A DNA stretch of 64,000 nucleotides from NCBI GenBank assembly GCA_963969395.1, contig OZ017795.1, positions 23,045,063 through 23,109,062 of the forward strand, given 5' to 3'. A model generated the notes under the pieces. The model was not told the origin of the DNA, searched no databases, and saw only the letters and a list, made by a program, of their open reading frames with translations. Source of the stretch: Pseudoscleropodium purum. Lineage: Eukaryota > Streptophyta > Bryopsida > Hypnales > Brachytheciaceae. Positions 37,772 through 50,300 of this stretch are shown here, piece after piece (the stretch's first letter is position 1; each line of letters starts with the position of its first letter). Position numbers and translations under genes: made by a program.

Positions 37772-39630
37772 AAAGGTCCGACCACCTTCTCCGTCACCCA
37801 GCCTCCATAAAACCCGCCAGGTTGCGGCTGCGCTCGCTCCTCCCCGACATAGCACGCGTCCATGGGACCAGCGTAGAAGGCAATAAACGACTTGATGGGT
37901 CGGAATGTGGCCGTGGGACTCTCGTAGCTCCATCCCACTTTCTCAGCACTCCGGCCATCCACCTGCACAGTCCAATAGGTCGCGTTGCCTTTCCACTCGC
38001 AGAAGGAGCTTCCCGATGCTTTCTTCACGAATTCCATCTTGATGTCCTCCTGAGGAATGTAGTACACTGCAGTATGTTGACCACGGTAGTGTCAGAGACT
38101 TCCAAAGAACCGAAATTGTGCGTATTAGTCTGGAATAATGTAAGGCCTCCATTCACCATAGAGTAAAGGAAAGGTTCCATTCACTTTGAACCTTTCTCTA
38201 CAACAATCTAGAAACTCGCAACATTTATTTTGTGGTAAGCTACAAAGCAATTGCAAAAATCAAGGAAGGGCAATAGATCAAGTCTTTTCACACTTAGCTA
38301 GCGCAATTCCAGATCACTTGTATAGTCAAAGAAGCCTCTAATGTACTGTATAATTAATATAATTAATAGAGCCTCTACCTTATGTAATTGAAATTCACAA
38401 ATCAGGGTTAGGAAAATGCCAACCCTCGTGTGTCTCACTCGGAGTTAGCACAGTTGCTGTGAGGGAAGTTCCATCGAAAGCACTAGTGGATTTCACGCAT
38501 GCTTATCGTCTGGTTTCGACCACCTTTCACAAAGAATGGTGAGTAACAATGTGCGAAATTCCAAAGGCTGAAATAGAGGAGAATTGATTTTTAAAGAGTC
38601 TAGATTTATTAATTAGAGTGAAACAAACCTGTGGTCAACTTTTAATTCAAAGAATGCACCTCAACAAGTAGAAATTTATTATCAACTATTCAAAGGCAAG
38701 CAGTTCACCAACTCCTACTACGAACTGGAAATTTATCATCAATGAGACAATTTTCGTCCATTTCGCTGAAAATAGACTGGTAAGCATTCTTCAGAAGAAT
38801 GATCAAATATTCCAGATTAAAAAAAATTTGAACAACTTCTTTGCCGGTTTCGTTTTCCTGTCCTTGAATATCGTGCACTCTTGAGCTAAAACCTCTCAAA
38901 ACGTTCAAATTCAAACTGACCCTATATATCGCGAAGTGTCGTTCTCCGAACCAACGCGAATAACGCGATTATCAATACTCCCTATCAAAATTCACAAATT
39001 AGGGTTCCAAACCCCCCACCTTCGTCTCTCCAACCTCTCATTCGCCACGCACATCCAAGATTCCAGAGAGAGAGAGAGAGAACTTGAGAACTCTAAATTG
39101 GACAGCTCATTAAATTGCAGCTACCCCTAGACACCACGACTGCCATTCTTCATACCAACGCCAACAAAGCAACGATCCACACTCCCTATCAAAATCCCCC
39201 AATTAGGTTTACAAACCCCCCACCCTCGTCCCTCTCATCTCTCTCATTAGAGATTCCACACAGAGAGAGAGAGAGAGAGAACGACTCCAGAATTCAAATT
39301 AAAACCTAACTAACCTGGCGGATGACTGGTCTCCAGCACACGGTACGCTCTCGTCGAATCCACAATTGTTTTGGAATTAAACTCGATGCGGATCCTGTCC
39401 GGTACGGGCTCCAAGGCGGGAGGCCGCGGGTAGTCCCACACGGATTCCTGGCCAGGTCCCGGCTTCATTCTCTCCTGCCTGCCGCTGCCCATGACGGCGC
39501 CAACTGCAAGTCTTGAGATGAAATTGCGAGAATCGGCGGTGGGGATGCGCAGGAGCGGGAGACGAGGAGGAGGAGGGAATAAAGAGCGCAAGAAGAAGGC
39601 GGTGAATGGGGATGCAGCTGTGGTGGCCAT
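37741..39630 (-). CDS. DUF427 (NTP_transf_9, PF04248) domain protein, two exons
   Basis: Exons 39630-39315 and 38066-37741 join in frame (GT-AG, phase 1) to 213 residues. The conserved DUF427 body starts near residue 64 with VWDYPRPP. It continues with an RVLETSHPP motif at the splice, YYIP, then FCEWKG (127-132), a WSY segment, DACYVGEE and a PQPGGFYGGWVT...PFKGGPG tail, which is the family's full pattern. The biochemical role of the domain is not established to my knowledge. The first 45-50 residues are rich in Ala, Ser, Arg and Pro and may target an organelle; an internal ATG (MGSG) at residue 48 would give a cytosolic form. The end of the last exon is part of a threefold tandem repeat. 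The 1.25-kb intron holds a duplicated block. Confidence 0.92.
38067..39314 (-). other. Intron of the DUF427 gene
   Basis: The donor is GTTAGT immediately after base 39315 on the minus strand, and the acceptor CAG ends at 38067. It contains the duplicated GA-tract block and otherwise unremarkable AT-rich DNA. A 69-codon frame at 38705-38914 is not recognised. Confidence 0.85.
38951..39310 (+). repeat. Tandem duplication (about 200 bp) with GA tracts, inside the DUF427 intron
   Basis: The units begin near 38951 and 39157 with 'ccaacgc'. They share 'actccctatcaaaat', 'aattagg', 'caaaccccccacc(t)tcgtc', 'ctctcatt' and a GAGAGAGAGAGA run (39065-39080 and 39262-39280). The second copy abuts the first exon's donor side. 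Confidence 0.85.
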
Positions 39631-39789
39631 AGCTGCTTATAGATTGGAGCCATGGCGGCGGTTGCGAAGACGATACTGCCAGTAGGCTGACATGCCAAGT
39701 GTCTGTTTGGATGACTTCGCCTAAGACTGTAGGATGAAAAAAATATTTTTTCATCCAATTCTTAAAAAAAAAGTTGCTTGCTATATTTA

Positions 39790-41790
39790 TTACAAATTAT
39801 TACAAATTCCCTCGTTATGGTATTATTGACTTTTTTAAGGAAGAGATGCTTGATCCATGGATCATCTTTGTGGTGTATTTTGGCCATTTCTTGCTATTTT
39901 CTCTTAATGTGAATTTTAGCTATAAAATGATATTTTTGAGTTTGAATTCAATTAAGCTAAAATAATTCTTTATGATTAAAATTAGGAGTTTGCCCTCATG
40001 CTATTAATTAAATTTTTGCAAAAAAATCCCCCACATGAAGTCAAGTATGAGAAACAACGAGAGCAATTGAAATGATCATTTTCTCAACAAAGTGTAAATT
40101 TGTTATGAATTATTGAAGTGTTCTTGCCCATTATGGCCCCAAAAGAATTGTTAGACTACTTCAAAACCAACAAAAAATGTACATGTAATACTCACCTTAC
40201 TCACCTAAAGTAGTCACAGTATTTCCTAATGTGGAAGGTTTAAGAAATTCACTTCATATAATGAATTTACACTAAAAAATTGAAAGTTCCAAGTGAGGTC
40301 ACTAATCACTCCATTACTTTTAGCTAAAATATTGATTGTGGCTTAAATCTCATTTTTTGAAAATAATTCATAATAGGGTCATTCCCTAGATGTCTTCTAT
40401 GGATCTTTTCATTACAATAGAGTTTTCTTCATAAAATGAAGCTTACTAATTTTAATTTCTACTCCATTTGGAATTTTCTTGAAAGATTCATATTTCAAAA
40501 AAACTTAATATTTTATAGCAATATGAACTTTGGGTCTATAATTATGGTTTGTTGATTTTCTAATTTTAGAATAATGCAATTTGCTTTATACCATGATATT
40601 ATACACTATATTATGACATCTCTATTGAAAATTTCATAAATATTTTCTATTTGATATGAATTTTCTTCAATTAAAAAATATTCACAATAATTTCAAATTT
40701 CTCTCAAAAAATTTGAAAATTTTATAACTTGCAATAGACATATGACTTCATCTCTTAACCCCTAAAATTCCCAAGGCCATTTTTTTGTCAAAAAACCACT
40801 CAAAAACTGCCGTTTTTGTTGTGTTCATCCAAGAGTACAAATAAAAACATTTTTAGAATATAACCGTTGTATCTTATACTTTATTTGTCTTAGTTCACAT
40901 GGTAAAAATTTCATGAAGTTTGACCATATAGATTGGAAGATACTAGCAATCAAAGTTAAAAAAGAAAGTTTTTTTGAACACTGGCCTACAATTTCAAATG
41001 ACTTTGATTGCCAATTGTGAATTTCTTTTGTACTATAGACTTAAAATTAAAAAAAATTTATGTTGAAGAATTGTGTTGAAAGTCTAGGAAATTAAAAAGA
41101 AAAAAAAAAGCACTTGATTTTCATTCTTTAAAAAAATGCTAAGTAGAAGTAGGTCCAAGATTGGAAAAAAAACTAAATTGTTAATAACTCTGAGATGGGA
41201 TTGAAAGACAATAATCTCGATGGTGAGATTGTTTTAGCAATCAAACACAACATTCTCAAAAAAAAATTGTGAAAAATTGTGAAAATTGCATTCAGAAATG
41301 AATCCTACAAGTTATTTTTTCAAGAAGATGCTAAAATTGCCTAAAAAACAAAATTGTCTTTAACTTTCTCATTATTAGTCCAAAATAGAATGAACCAAAG
41401 CTTCACATGTAGACAACAAGAAAACATTTCAAGGGAAAAAAAAATTAAAATTTATTTTGATTTTTTGCAATTTTTTTTGTGTTGCCCGCAGAGTTCAGTT
41501 TCAAGCTTTTTGTGGTATAACTTTTGCTCCCGAGCATCAATTGTAATAAAAATTATATTCCCATGTAGATAATCAGTTTTTCTATCTTATGGAAAAGTTT
41601 CAAAACAATTCACCAAAAATTAAGATCATAGGAACCTTGTCTGAAATCTAATTTGTCCCCCAAAGGAACAATGGGAATTTAGGGGTTAAAAAAAATATCA
41701 AAATTTCCATTCATATCTAATTGCAAAATAGAAGCAAACAAAGTGATAGACAATGAGACTTGAAATTTGTGATATTGGCCCATCCTTCTA
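39790..41790 (+). repeat. Dispersed repeat R1, copy interrupted by a TTAA element
   Basis: R1 sequence runs from about 39790 to 40754, is broken by the element at 40755-41689 and resumes from 41690 ('aaaaatatcaaaatttccattcatat'), matching the continuous copy at 12440-13075 ('aaataaatatataaaaaaattcattcatat'). Non-coding. Confidence 0.75.
40755..41689 (-). mobile_element. TTAA-flanked MITE, 935 bp, nested in an R1 repeat
   Basis: TTAA at 40755-40758 and 41686-41689 brackets CCCCTAAAATTCCCAAGG and ...CAATGGGAATTTAGGGG, good inverted repeats. It matches 32331-33238 in opposite orientation over its full length. The R1 copy at 12.9 kb shows the site without the element. No transposase. Confidence 0.88.
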
Positions 41791-42485
41791 GAATTAAGTA
41801 TATTGTACATATTTAATCTCGAAAGGGTGCAACTTTCTATAACCAAGGAAGTCACCAAAATGCTCTCGTATTAGACCAGTAGGTGCATTCTCTCATTTCT
41901 ACACTATACAATGAAGTCATCTATTAGACGCTTTAGAACCTCAATGCCATTTAAGAATTAAATCCTAAAAAGACAAGACTTGTCATCAAGGTACTTTGTC
42001 GAAAATGATTTAGTTTATGGACCAGTGGGTGTATTCTTCATTTCTATAGTGGTGATATGAAAAGTTGTTTATTTTGAACACTATTTGGTTGTATCATCCT
42101 AATAAAAAATTGTATCTAATTGTGCCCCCTTTCTAAAACCTACTCTTAAATTTTTTTGTCTAAAATGTATTCCTATACATCAGAGTCTAAGGTCAATCCT
42201 AAAAACCCCTATTTGAACAATTTGAAAATTCATAGTTATTTGTGTGGTTTCCAATATATGCATAAGAGAAAATCTAAAATAGTACTCTTTTGAATTCCAA
42301 TTTGATCCACCCCAAATTTGGCAATTTCTTAATAAAAACGAGGCTCAATTGCTTATTCAAACACATTTTGTTGTAGTTACCCTAAACACATCATATTCTT
42401 AATTTATATTTCTTGCAAAATTAAGGAAATCAAGGTATGGCTTTAAACCAAAGTGGAGGAGGCTTTGCATTGACAGAAAGTTTGA
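41791..42485. other. AT-rich intergenic DNA
   Basis: No gene or element boundary is recognised. Confidence 0.45.
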
Positions 42486-42775
42486 ACAACTAAGGTAGGT
42501 ACACCAAAATGTGCCATTGACCTTAAACCACCATCTATATTATGTGTACATTTCCAAAGTCAGTTATGTACCTATATGGAAGAAACACTTTTAAAACCAA
42601 ACTTTGTTCCTTAATAATTTTTATATACATTATCTAAATGTCATGTTCTCTAGTGTGTTGGAACTTCCTTTCACTTGCCAACAAGAACATATGAAAATTT
42701 GACTAGTCTAATAATAGAAAATAGACTCAGTAGCAAAAAGTGGTAGTTTTGGGAGTACCTATCTTACATTTACTC
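42486..42775 (-). repeat. Dispersed repeat family R3 with short inverted ends
   Basis: The left end 'taaggtaggtac' (about 42490) is mirrored by 'gtacctatcttac' near 42757-42770. The interior matches 22806-23075 in reverse ('cttgccaacaagaa', 'gactagtctaataata'). This copy gives the best view of R3 as a TIR element. Non-coding. Confidence 0.65.
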
Positions 42776-42907
42776 AAAAAACAAGCAAATGGAGAAACTA
42801 CATGGCTATGTTCACTAAATAAAATAAAAAAATCATCACTATTTCAATCCAACCTTTTCCTTCCCAGTTCCAAACTATGTTGTCACAAATTTAGTACAAT
42901 TACTACA

Positions 42908-43331
42908 TTAATCCTTTTAGGATGTTAGAAGCCATACAATTTAGAGTACATACATACTTAGCTACTTGGCATTAAAGGATTCAATTAAAACCTTTATATT
43001 GTTTTGACAAAGTTCACATGAAACAAATGACTATCTTATCTTTTTAGAAGAAAGGAATTAACATTAAATTGATCATAATGTGGCAACTTCTAAACTATTG
43101 CATCACTATGAATGATTGCAATTTGGAATAAATGGACTTGGACAATTGATTACCAAGTTAGTTCTATTAGATAGTCTCACTATTAAAGAAAAGGGAAAAG
43201 ATCAAACTTCTAAGGTTCTTTACTTTTATAAAGGAGGTTCATTGAATGCTCCTCACAGACATCACATCAAGAGGTATGTAGATTTTTCTGTAATAGGCCA
43301 ATTTGGGCTGCTAACATCCCGGAGGGGTTAA
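42908..43331 (+). mobile_element. TTAA-flanked MITE, 424 bp, with 26-bp inverted ends
   Basis: TTAA at 42908-42911 and 43328-43331. The left end TTAATCCTTTTAGGATGTTA matches the inverse of the right end (TTAACCCCTCCGGGATGTTA) and the pairing continues through 'g(a/c)agcc'. A 71-codon frame inside (43116-43331) shows no known domain. This is the shortest member seen. Confidence 0.78.
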
Positions 43332-43975
43332 TAGAATCTAAGCAAAATTGGGTACAGGAGTAAAGAGTGCAATTGGAGTGGGATCACAATTTGAGTACAA
43401 TTTGTTCCATTCTTCACGAGCGTTTTGAAATTAGGGACTTGGTAAAGAAACCATCTTCCATCTAAATACTTTGCCAACTTTTCATTCCATTTCAACAAAA
43501 TCAACAAAAATTCTTCAGTCAGTTCGATGCCCTGCACGCTAAAGGGCGATCTCCTGGACAGAAAAATACCACTGAAATAGACAAACAAGTGACAATCCAG
43601 ACCTTATAGCATTTTTCCTATGTCGATCAATACAAAGCGCAGCGATTAGAACTTTTCCTTGACTAAGCCCGAAGAGGGAGATGCCGTTCAAAAGTATACA
43701 AACATCTGCAAAAAGCTAACAACTGCACCATCCACTCCAATCTAGTCAAGAAAATGAAAGCCTCCCCATCTTTGTTGATAACGACAAGCCCTTTATCCCT
43801 GAACGCTAAGGCCAGAACCACAAGAAATTGGCAACTATAGGCATGAGGAATCAGAGCAATTCATGAATGCCAAAAATGGGGGTACGAAGTTTGGGAGCAG
43901 GAGGGAAGTTCTGCCAAAGCTAAGGTCTACTCGATCAAATTGAAAATAAATACATGGGCACGAGAATGGTCCGCT
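43332..43975 (-). other. Downstream flank / probable 3' UTR of the UPF0301 gene
   Basis: GC content here is closer to that of the gene than of the gaps. An 86-codon minus frame at 43328-43588 (with a LLILLKWNEKLAKYLDGRW segment) looks weakly protein-like but is not recognised. No polyadenylation site can be fixed. Confidence 0.35.
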
Positions 43976-46676
43976 TCATTTGGCACGTTTTGCAATGTCA
44001 GAGTAAGGAGGGCCCATATGCTCCATTACTTCGTTCCACAGGGGCTTCGGCAGTTGTATGCACTGCTTTAGAACGAATTTCTTGCTGCAAGAAGCCAGGT
44101 ACCACACTCCGGCTGCCACTTCCTGCTCTAACTGTCCTGGTCCCCATCCTGCACCAACAGAAAAACAAACTGTCAGAACTACACAAACATAAGCCAAGAA
44201 GGAAAAGCTGACAGCTTTTCTAGCAGTGACAATGGTGAGCATGCCAGAAAATAAAAGCTCTACCAAACTACAGGAGAGGCTTGCAACAGCACTTCCACTG
44301 GGTGATTGGGCCCACTCCACATGGCATGAACAATGAGATTCCCCGACTTTCAAGCAATAATCCCCACTACGACACCTACTTCGTCAATTGAAATATCGTC
44401 TTTCATGTGCCTCACAGGACGCCTACAGCAAGCTCAATTGAGAATAAAAAGGAGAGGGGGTTGGGGTTGGGGTGTCGCGGCACCTAAACCGCTCTAATAG
44501 ACTAATAACATTCTCCGACATAATTCCTTTCAAGTTTTCTTCCATTATGGTAAGCCTCCAACGTAGAATAAGTAGTCAACAACATAACCAAGGAAGTTGA
44601 AATATCTACAGGTGTATCAAAACCGACAATACTAACTAGACAGTGTCAATCATAAGACTCGGCCGTCTTAGAAACCAATACTCCAATGTTAAACTATGCC
44701 GGTTCGAAGTGGTGACTACTGTCTTTTCCGTGTCTAGCATGTTCCCACACGACACTTGCAACGCTATTGTTCTCAAGAAGCTCCGAAAGGTTTAACGAAG
44801 GTTTAACGAGTTAGAGTGGTGGCAGTGACCTGTGACAGAATCAACCCTACCACAAAAGGTGCCAGAAAACAAGCAAGGAGGTCACCCACAATGGGTGCTT
44901 TGGGTCATTAGGGGGTGTTTCTGTTGGATTGCGAGCCTTCTGTTCTGCAAGAAGAGGCAATTCTCAAACACGATCTGAAATCTCTACAAAGAGAAACGCT
45001 TAATCTGCTACCAACTTACAGATAGGAGGAGCAGAAGCCATCACCTGCAAAGCGAAGAAACCAGCGAAAGTCGTTAGGAGTGCTCTTGCCGCTTCGGACG
45101 CTTTCCTGGATTCTGGCTGTGCCGCCCATGAACACTCCGTTCATGATTTCACGACTGTCCTCAAAGCCTGCCACGCCGTGAATGACTTGGGTGCACTCCG
45201 GACCCACGTCGCCTCCAAAGTACAGCGGGCAATCTGTCATCTCCGGCATTAGGTCTTTGAACTCTTCCAATTGCCCTAGTGAATACTGAGTTGGCCTGTT
45301 GGCATACCAACAATATCATAAGCACCTCATTCATTGAAATCCTTGACGGGCAAAGTAATGGCAATCAAGGACAAGTTTATCAGAAATACTTAGCACCCGG
45401 AGGATCTCGAAAATTATGTAGGGGTTGCCCTCAAATTTTTCAGATAGTGATTCGATATATGCTAAAAGATCAGAACAGTCAAAGTTTCAAAATCTAGCAC
45501 TGCCAAAGAAGTGCAGAATTGGCTAGGATTAATTACTCTAATCTTCGCAACCACTGCGATTGGTCATATTGACTTTCAAATTCTGCATTGGCATTATGTC
45601 AATGAAGTCCCTCGCAAACAGTCGCTCAAAGCTCAAGAAGAAAATTTGACAGGAATTTGGTAGAGAAATATACCTGTTGAGAATTACGCCAGCACTGCCA
45701 CCCGCACTGATAATATCCAACAAGAAAACCCCATTTAGAATTTTCATTCTAGCTTGAACAGCAGTCCACAAATTAGGATAGCAAAGATTCAGGAGAAATC
45801 AGGTCGCGGCCATGGCAAAGGTTAAGAAAAGAAGGAAGAAAGTCATGTCCTAGCCAAAACAGGCACACAGAAGCGTCAATTCTCATTTTAGCACTGGTTC
45901 AAATTCACTGGTAGAAAATCCACACCTCGCAGGTCTTCTACAAAACGTAGCCGTTTGCAATCGGCAGGGTTTACTAAAAAACAGTCTGAAATGAAATTAC
46001 GATTTACAAGGTTTATTTTTCGCCACTAGGTTTCATTGAGAAGACTGTTCCGAATTAGGGTTGCAAAGATATTGATTAGCGGAGAATGAGACCATGGACA
46101 TACTCGTGAGCGAATATGAAGATGACGACGCGGTGAAAGTACTGCTGGCTGTTGGTGAAGGCATTGGGATGCGCGATGAGCAAACACCCAGCCTCAGGTT
46201 TGACGATAGGGTGAGCCCAAAGCTCTTGCTCCTGGTCTTGAACCGCGTCCAGCCCTCCAGTGCCAAGGCCCGAGCGCACAAGACGAGCTCGGAATGCTCG
46301 CCAATCCGCTTGCTCTACTTGTTTCAAAATCCTGGAATCATCAGCGTCATCGTCACCACTCGAAGACGATCCACCCCCTTCTCCAGACGCGCGCACATTG
46401 ATGCTTCCTCTTCTTCCGGAGCTCACTTGCAATGACCTGCAATGCCCTCGATGAGAGTTCAATTAGGTCAAGCATGAAAACAATTTCACCGACAGTTGCA
46501 TTGCGATCATAAACTTGAGACTCGGATTAGTACCTGCCATGCCGTGTGAGGGTTTGAGTGAACATGTGCGATGACGCGGAAGTCGAAACCTGAGACTGGA
46601 GTGACAGCCCTGCCGCCGTGCGAACATTGCAAGCGCACGAGGGCGCCACCACGGCGGTCACCATAGCCGCATTCAT
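43976..46676 (-). CDS. UPF0301/AlgH-family (DUF179) protein with probable organelle presequence, five exons
   Basis: Exons on the minus strand: 46676-46534, 46436-46104, 45706-45674 (33 bases), 45295-45045 and 44148-43976. All introns are GT-AG and the frame holds through 310 residues. The AlgH/YqgE-type domain covers about residues 130-300: GCLLIAHP, RVVIFIFAHD, GGSAGVILNRPT, LYFGGDVG, FMGG, then DFRWFLRFAGWGPGQLE, WYLA and a LWNEVMEHMGPPYSDIAKRAK-like end typical of plant members. The first about 60 residues are Ser/Ala/Arg-rich without early acids and fit a chloroplast or mitochondrial transit peptide; residues 65-80 are Gly/Ser/Asp-rich linker. An in-frame ATG at 46709 would add 11 residues. 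I chose 46676 because it begins the presequence-like part. The molecular function of the plant proteins is not established to my knowledge. Confidence 0.93.
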
Positions 46677-47330
46677 CAATTGAATCTCTACAAACCGAAA
46701 TTCGCTCAATTTTCGAATTCAAAACCCCAGAAACCTAATCTCCACCTCTGCAACGCCTCCTCTGCACAGACTATCAACTTAGTTCAATCCTTACAATCTG
46801 CATTTCTTCCAGCTCGCATTCTCTTAACCACTCAACAAAAATCCTCAAACAACATGAACATACCCTAGAGTAGCCAATAGTGAACACAACTCCAATCGCT
46901 TCCACAACTTTCCACGAAATCTCGAAGGATTCCAGAAAAGAATGTGTGCGATTGCCGAAGCTCCTCAGAGTACTCACTTTAACGCTCAATCTGCTCAATC
47001 TGTTCAATCTACTCAATCTTGTCCATCTACTCAATCTTTTCAAGCGATGCTTAAATTCTCACCGTTCGAAAGGCAAATTGATTTTCTCGAAATTTCTGGA
47101 AAGTGAAAAATTTGTGAGCCACTCGCTTGTGAGCCAGATGCGTCAGTTTGACAACAGTGATGGTGGTGCGCTGCGCAGATTGGACGTGTGGTGGGAGCAT
47201 GGACATGGCGCCCCAAAAGCGGATACTGCTTTAGTAGTGAGAACAGTGAAAGAGCTTCGCCTAATCCAAATCAAAGACGGAGGAATATTGGTTTCGGGGG
47301 AGTCAGCGGGTTTATGGTAAGGTAGGGACC
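46677..47330 (-). promoter_or_regulatory. Upstream region of the UPF0301 gene with a 9-10 bp repeat
   Basis: GC-richer than the intergenic gaps. Between 46985 and 47043 the motif CTCAATCTG and variants occurs about six times in tandem. Frames of 146 codons (plus, 46880) and 89 codons (minus) derive partly from this repeat and are not taken as genes. The transcription start is not defined. Confidence 0.4.
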
Positions 47331-50300
47331 CCCATATCCGTAGTTGTGAATCCGGCAAAATTAATCACTGCTAATCATGAGTCATTTTAAAATTACAAAG
47401 TTAGAGTCACTGCAAAATTGGTGGACAGAATTTTATTTTATTTTCAATTAGTATTTCCAATTTTGGACTAATTTAACAATATTATTACAAGGAGTATAAC
47501 TTTCGTAAATTATTGTTGTATACACTAATAGGATAATTAAGTATAGTTTATATTATTAGAAAGAATTTTTTTAATTTTTTAATTTTTTTTCCTCTCTCGC
47601 TTTCTTTGTTGAGAGGATATCTTATTCAAAATATGAATTACTTAGATGACAAGTATGAAAAAGTTATGAATTATTGAAATTTGAGATGATTTATTTTAAA
47701 GTCGAATTTAACATGTACTATTTTGAGATATAAAATACTTCATACAAAAATTGATATTTTATTCCAAAGTAGTCTAAGACTTCATATTGGACATTTTAAG
47801 GCCAAATAGATGAAAGCTTATAAAAAAGAAATAAAAATACTTTACAAAATTAATATAAAAAATTTCAATCCTCCTCCGAATTGGTATCAATGACTAATAA
47901 AGAAAATTTTACCTTTATTTTTTTTTATATATGTAGGTCCAACTACATGAATATTTCAATTGAAAATTTTGGTTGAATCAAAAAATTAAACTAATGTATA
48001 TGCAAGCACAAAGTGAAGTGAGTTTTTAACTAGATAATAAAATGACCTATGTGGCAATCCTTTAGTTGTCATTACACTTTAAGATTTAATTCATAGTATT
48101 AGGTCTCAAAAATGTCATTCAAACTAATCTTGTAATAGGACCTCCAACTAACACTATGGAACCACCAAAATTTTAATTCAATTCTATTAGACTACAATTG
48201 AATTGGGATTTCAACTTTGTTCCATTATTCCCTATTCAAGGCTTTATTATGAAATCCTAAGAAGCAAGTAGGTCTAAATAGGCATACTTTGAATTCAAGC
48301 CCTATTTGGAATTGATTATATTATGCGATTCTTCTTGAAGCTAGCTTGTTCCATGTCTATTAATGGGATGAAATGTATTTTTCAAAATACTTAGAGTCCA
48401 CGGACTAGATGGTTGAGCATTGAGGTGTTCAATTGAAGTGTTGAAATCTAATGTATGCCGCTTCAAAACGAGCAATTACTCTCCAAATAAGGTTACATTG
48501 ACCATGAAGCATTGACTCACTTTCAAGTAAATTAGCTACTCAAACTTCCTCAATGTAGATTCTTTCAATGCAAAATTTCTTTGAAATCCAAAACTCATAA
48601 TTATTCTCATTAACTAAGCTTTAAAACCAAGTATGGGATAGAGTAGTCTTTTTCCATTTTTCAATAAATGCACCCATAATTGATACTATTAGCATTTGTG
48701 TATATTTACAAATATAGACTAAAAATTATTTTGATTGGCTCTAATTGGCAAATGACAAAAGATTCCAATACAATTTTGTATGCATTATTTGGACAATATA
48801 TGAATAAGTTATTAAAATGAAAATTATTATTGAAAGGTGTACCAAAAATTGACACTAGTATCTTACTATCAGACTTTCACATTTTGATTTTGCACATCTT
48901 GTATCATCAATATTGAGGTTTTATGTTGCTTTTTGATTCAAATGTAGGCATCGTATTTTAGGCAAATGCAAATACTTTAACTTCTAAATGACTTGGAAGC
49001 CCAAATTTACCTTTTGCAATTTTTGGAGAGGCCATTGTGAAATTTAATTTTTTAATAATTCTAGGAGATTATGTGTCATGTTATTAGCTTTCTAATATAA
49101 TAATTTGTATTCAACTTGACTATATGTTGTTGAATTATGAAGTAAAATGTTTTTTTGGTTTCAATAAGGGCAACAAAAAATAAATTATTTTGATGAATTT
49201 TTAAATTCCAACCATAATATCTTCTAGCTAATTCATTGAAATATATTTTGTAAAAATTTCAGATTTAAGAAACCTCAGTAATTGTAAAATATTTACCTTG
49301 GAACTTTGAAGTAGAGTTTTTCTTACATCTCTTTGAACTTGGATAGTTTAATGTTCGAATTTTTTTGTAGAAAAATGTATGTGTCTCAAAATTTTTGGAA
49401 GTCAATGATTTGTTTTGAAATCTTTGAAAAAAATTTAAGTATAAAAATTTGTCAACTTATTATATTGAGAACAAACAAACAAAATTGGATATAACTTTGT
49501 AGCCACTAATCCAAATTTTATGAAATTTGTCTTGCATAAAAGCAATCCTTGTGTGCATCTATGTGCAAAATTTCAATTGTAAGATCAAAAAATTGAGATT
49601 GCAATTGCTCTACTGAAAATTGATGAATGCCCCAAACACTATTCAATCATTTTGGGATAAACTCTAAAGTAATGATTTTTAACTAGCAAAATTTTGCGAA
49701 AGAAATGAAATTTGGAGGATTTAAAAAAAATTGCTTTTTGGTTCCAAAAATTAAAATTTGTTTCCAAGCAATAAATGATGGTCATTTAAATGTAGACAAA
49801 ATTGTTGACATTAAATGAATAATGTATAAATATATTGATAAAAATTGGTTTCTATCCAAAATAGTTCCATGTGGTTTTATTTGTGGATTTTGAAATTTTA
49901 ATATGGTTAGAAATGGCTTTGCCATAAATGTAAAAGTAATCACCATTGACTTTACAACAATCCATTTTTATAGGGGTTTGTTGGTATAGCAACTAGCAAA
50001 TTGCAATGCATGCAAGAAAGAAAAAAATGAATAGAATCATCCATATGTTTACATTCACCTACAAAATTATCTAGTAGTAGTAGCTTTCACCCAAATATTG
50101 GCAAGTCTAGTGTTTTTATAAAAAGATTTTGATAATTTCATCCATTTTTATCACCCATTTTTTGGTATTAAAGTAGCAACATTCTTCATTCTTTTGGATG
50201 TTGCTTCTCAATTAGTGTTATTCTTAAAACAACAGGGCCACAATAAATAGAGTTTTTATCATTAATTACTATAGATTGTACTTCACTTCAAGTTTATAAT

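Noticed and set aside
46880..47320. 146-codon plus-strand frame opposite the UPF0301 promoter
   Set aside because: The central part is the CTCAATCTG repeat read as Leu-Asn runs, and no conserved domain is seen.
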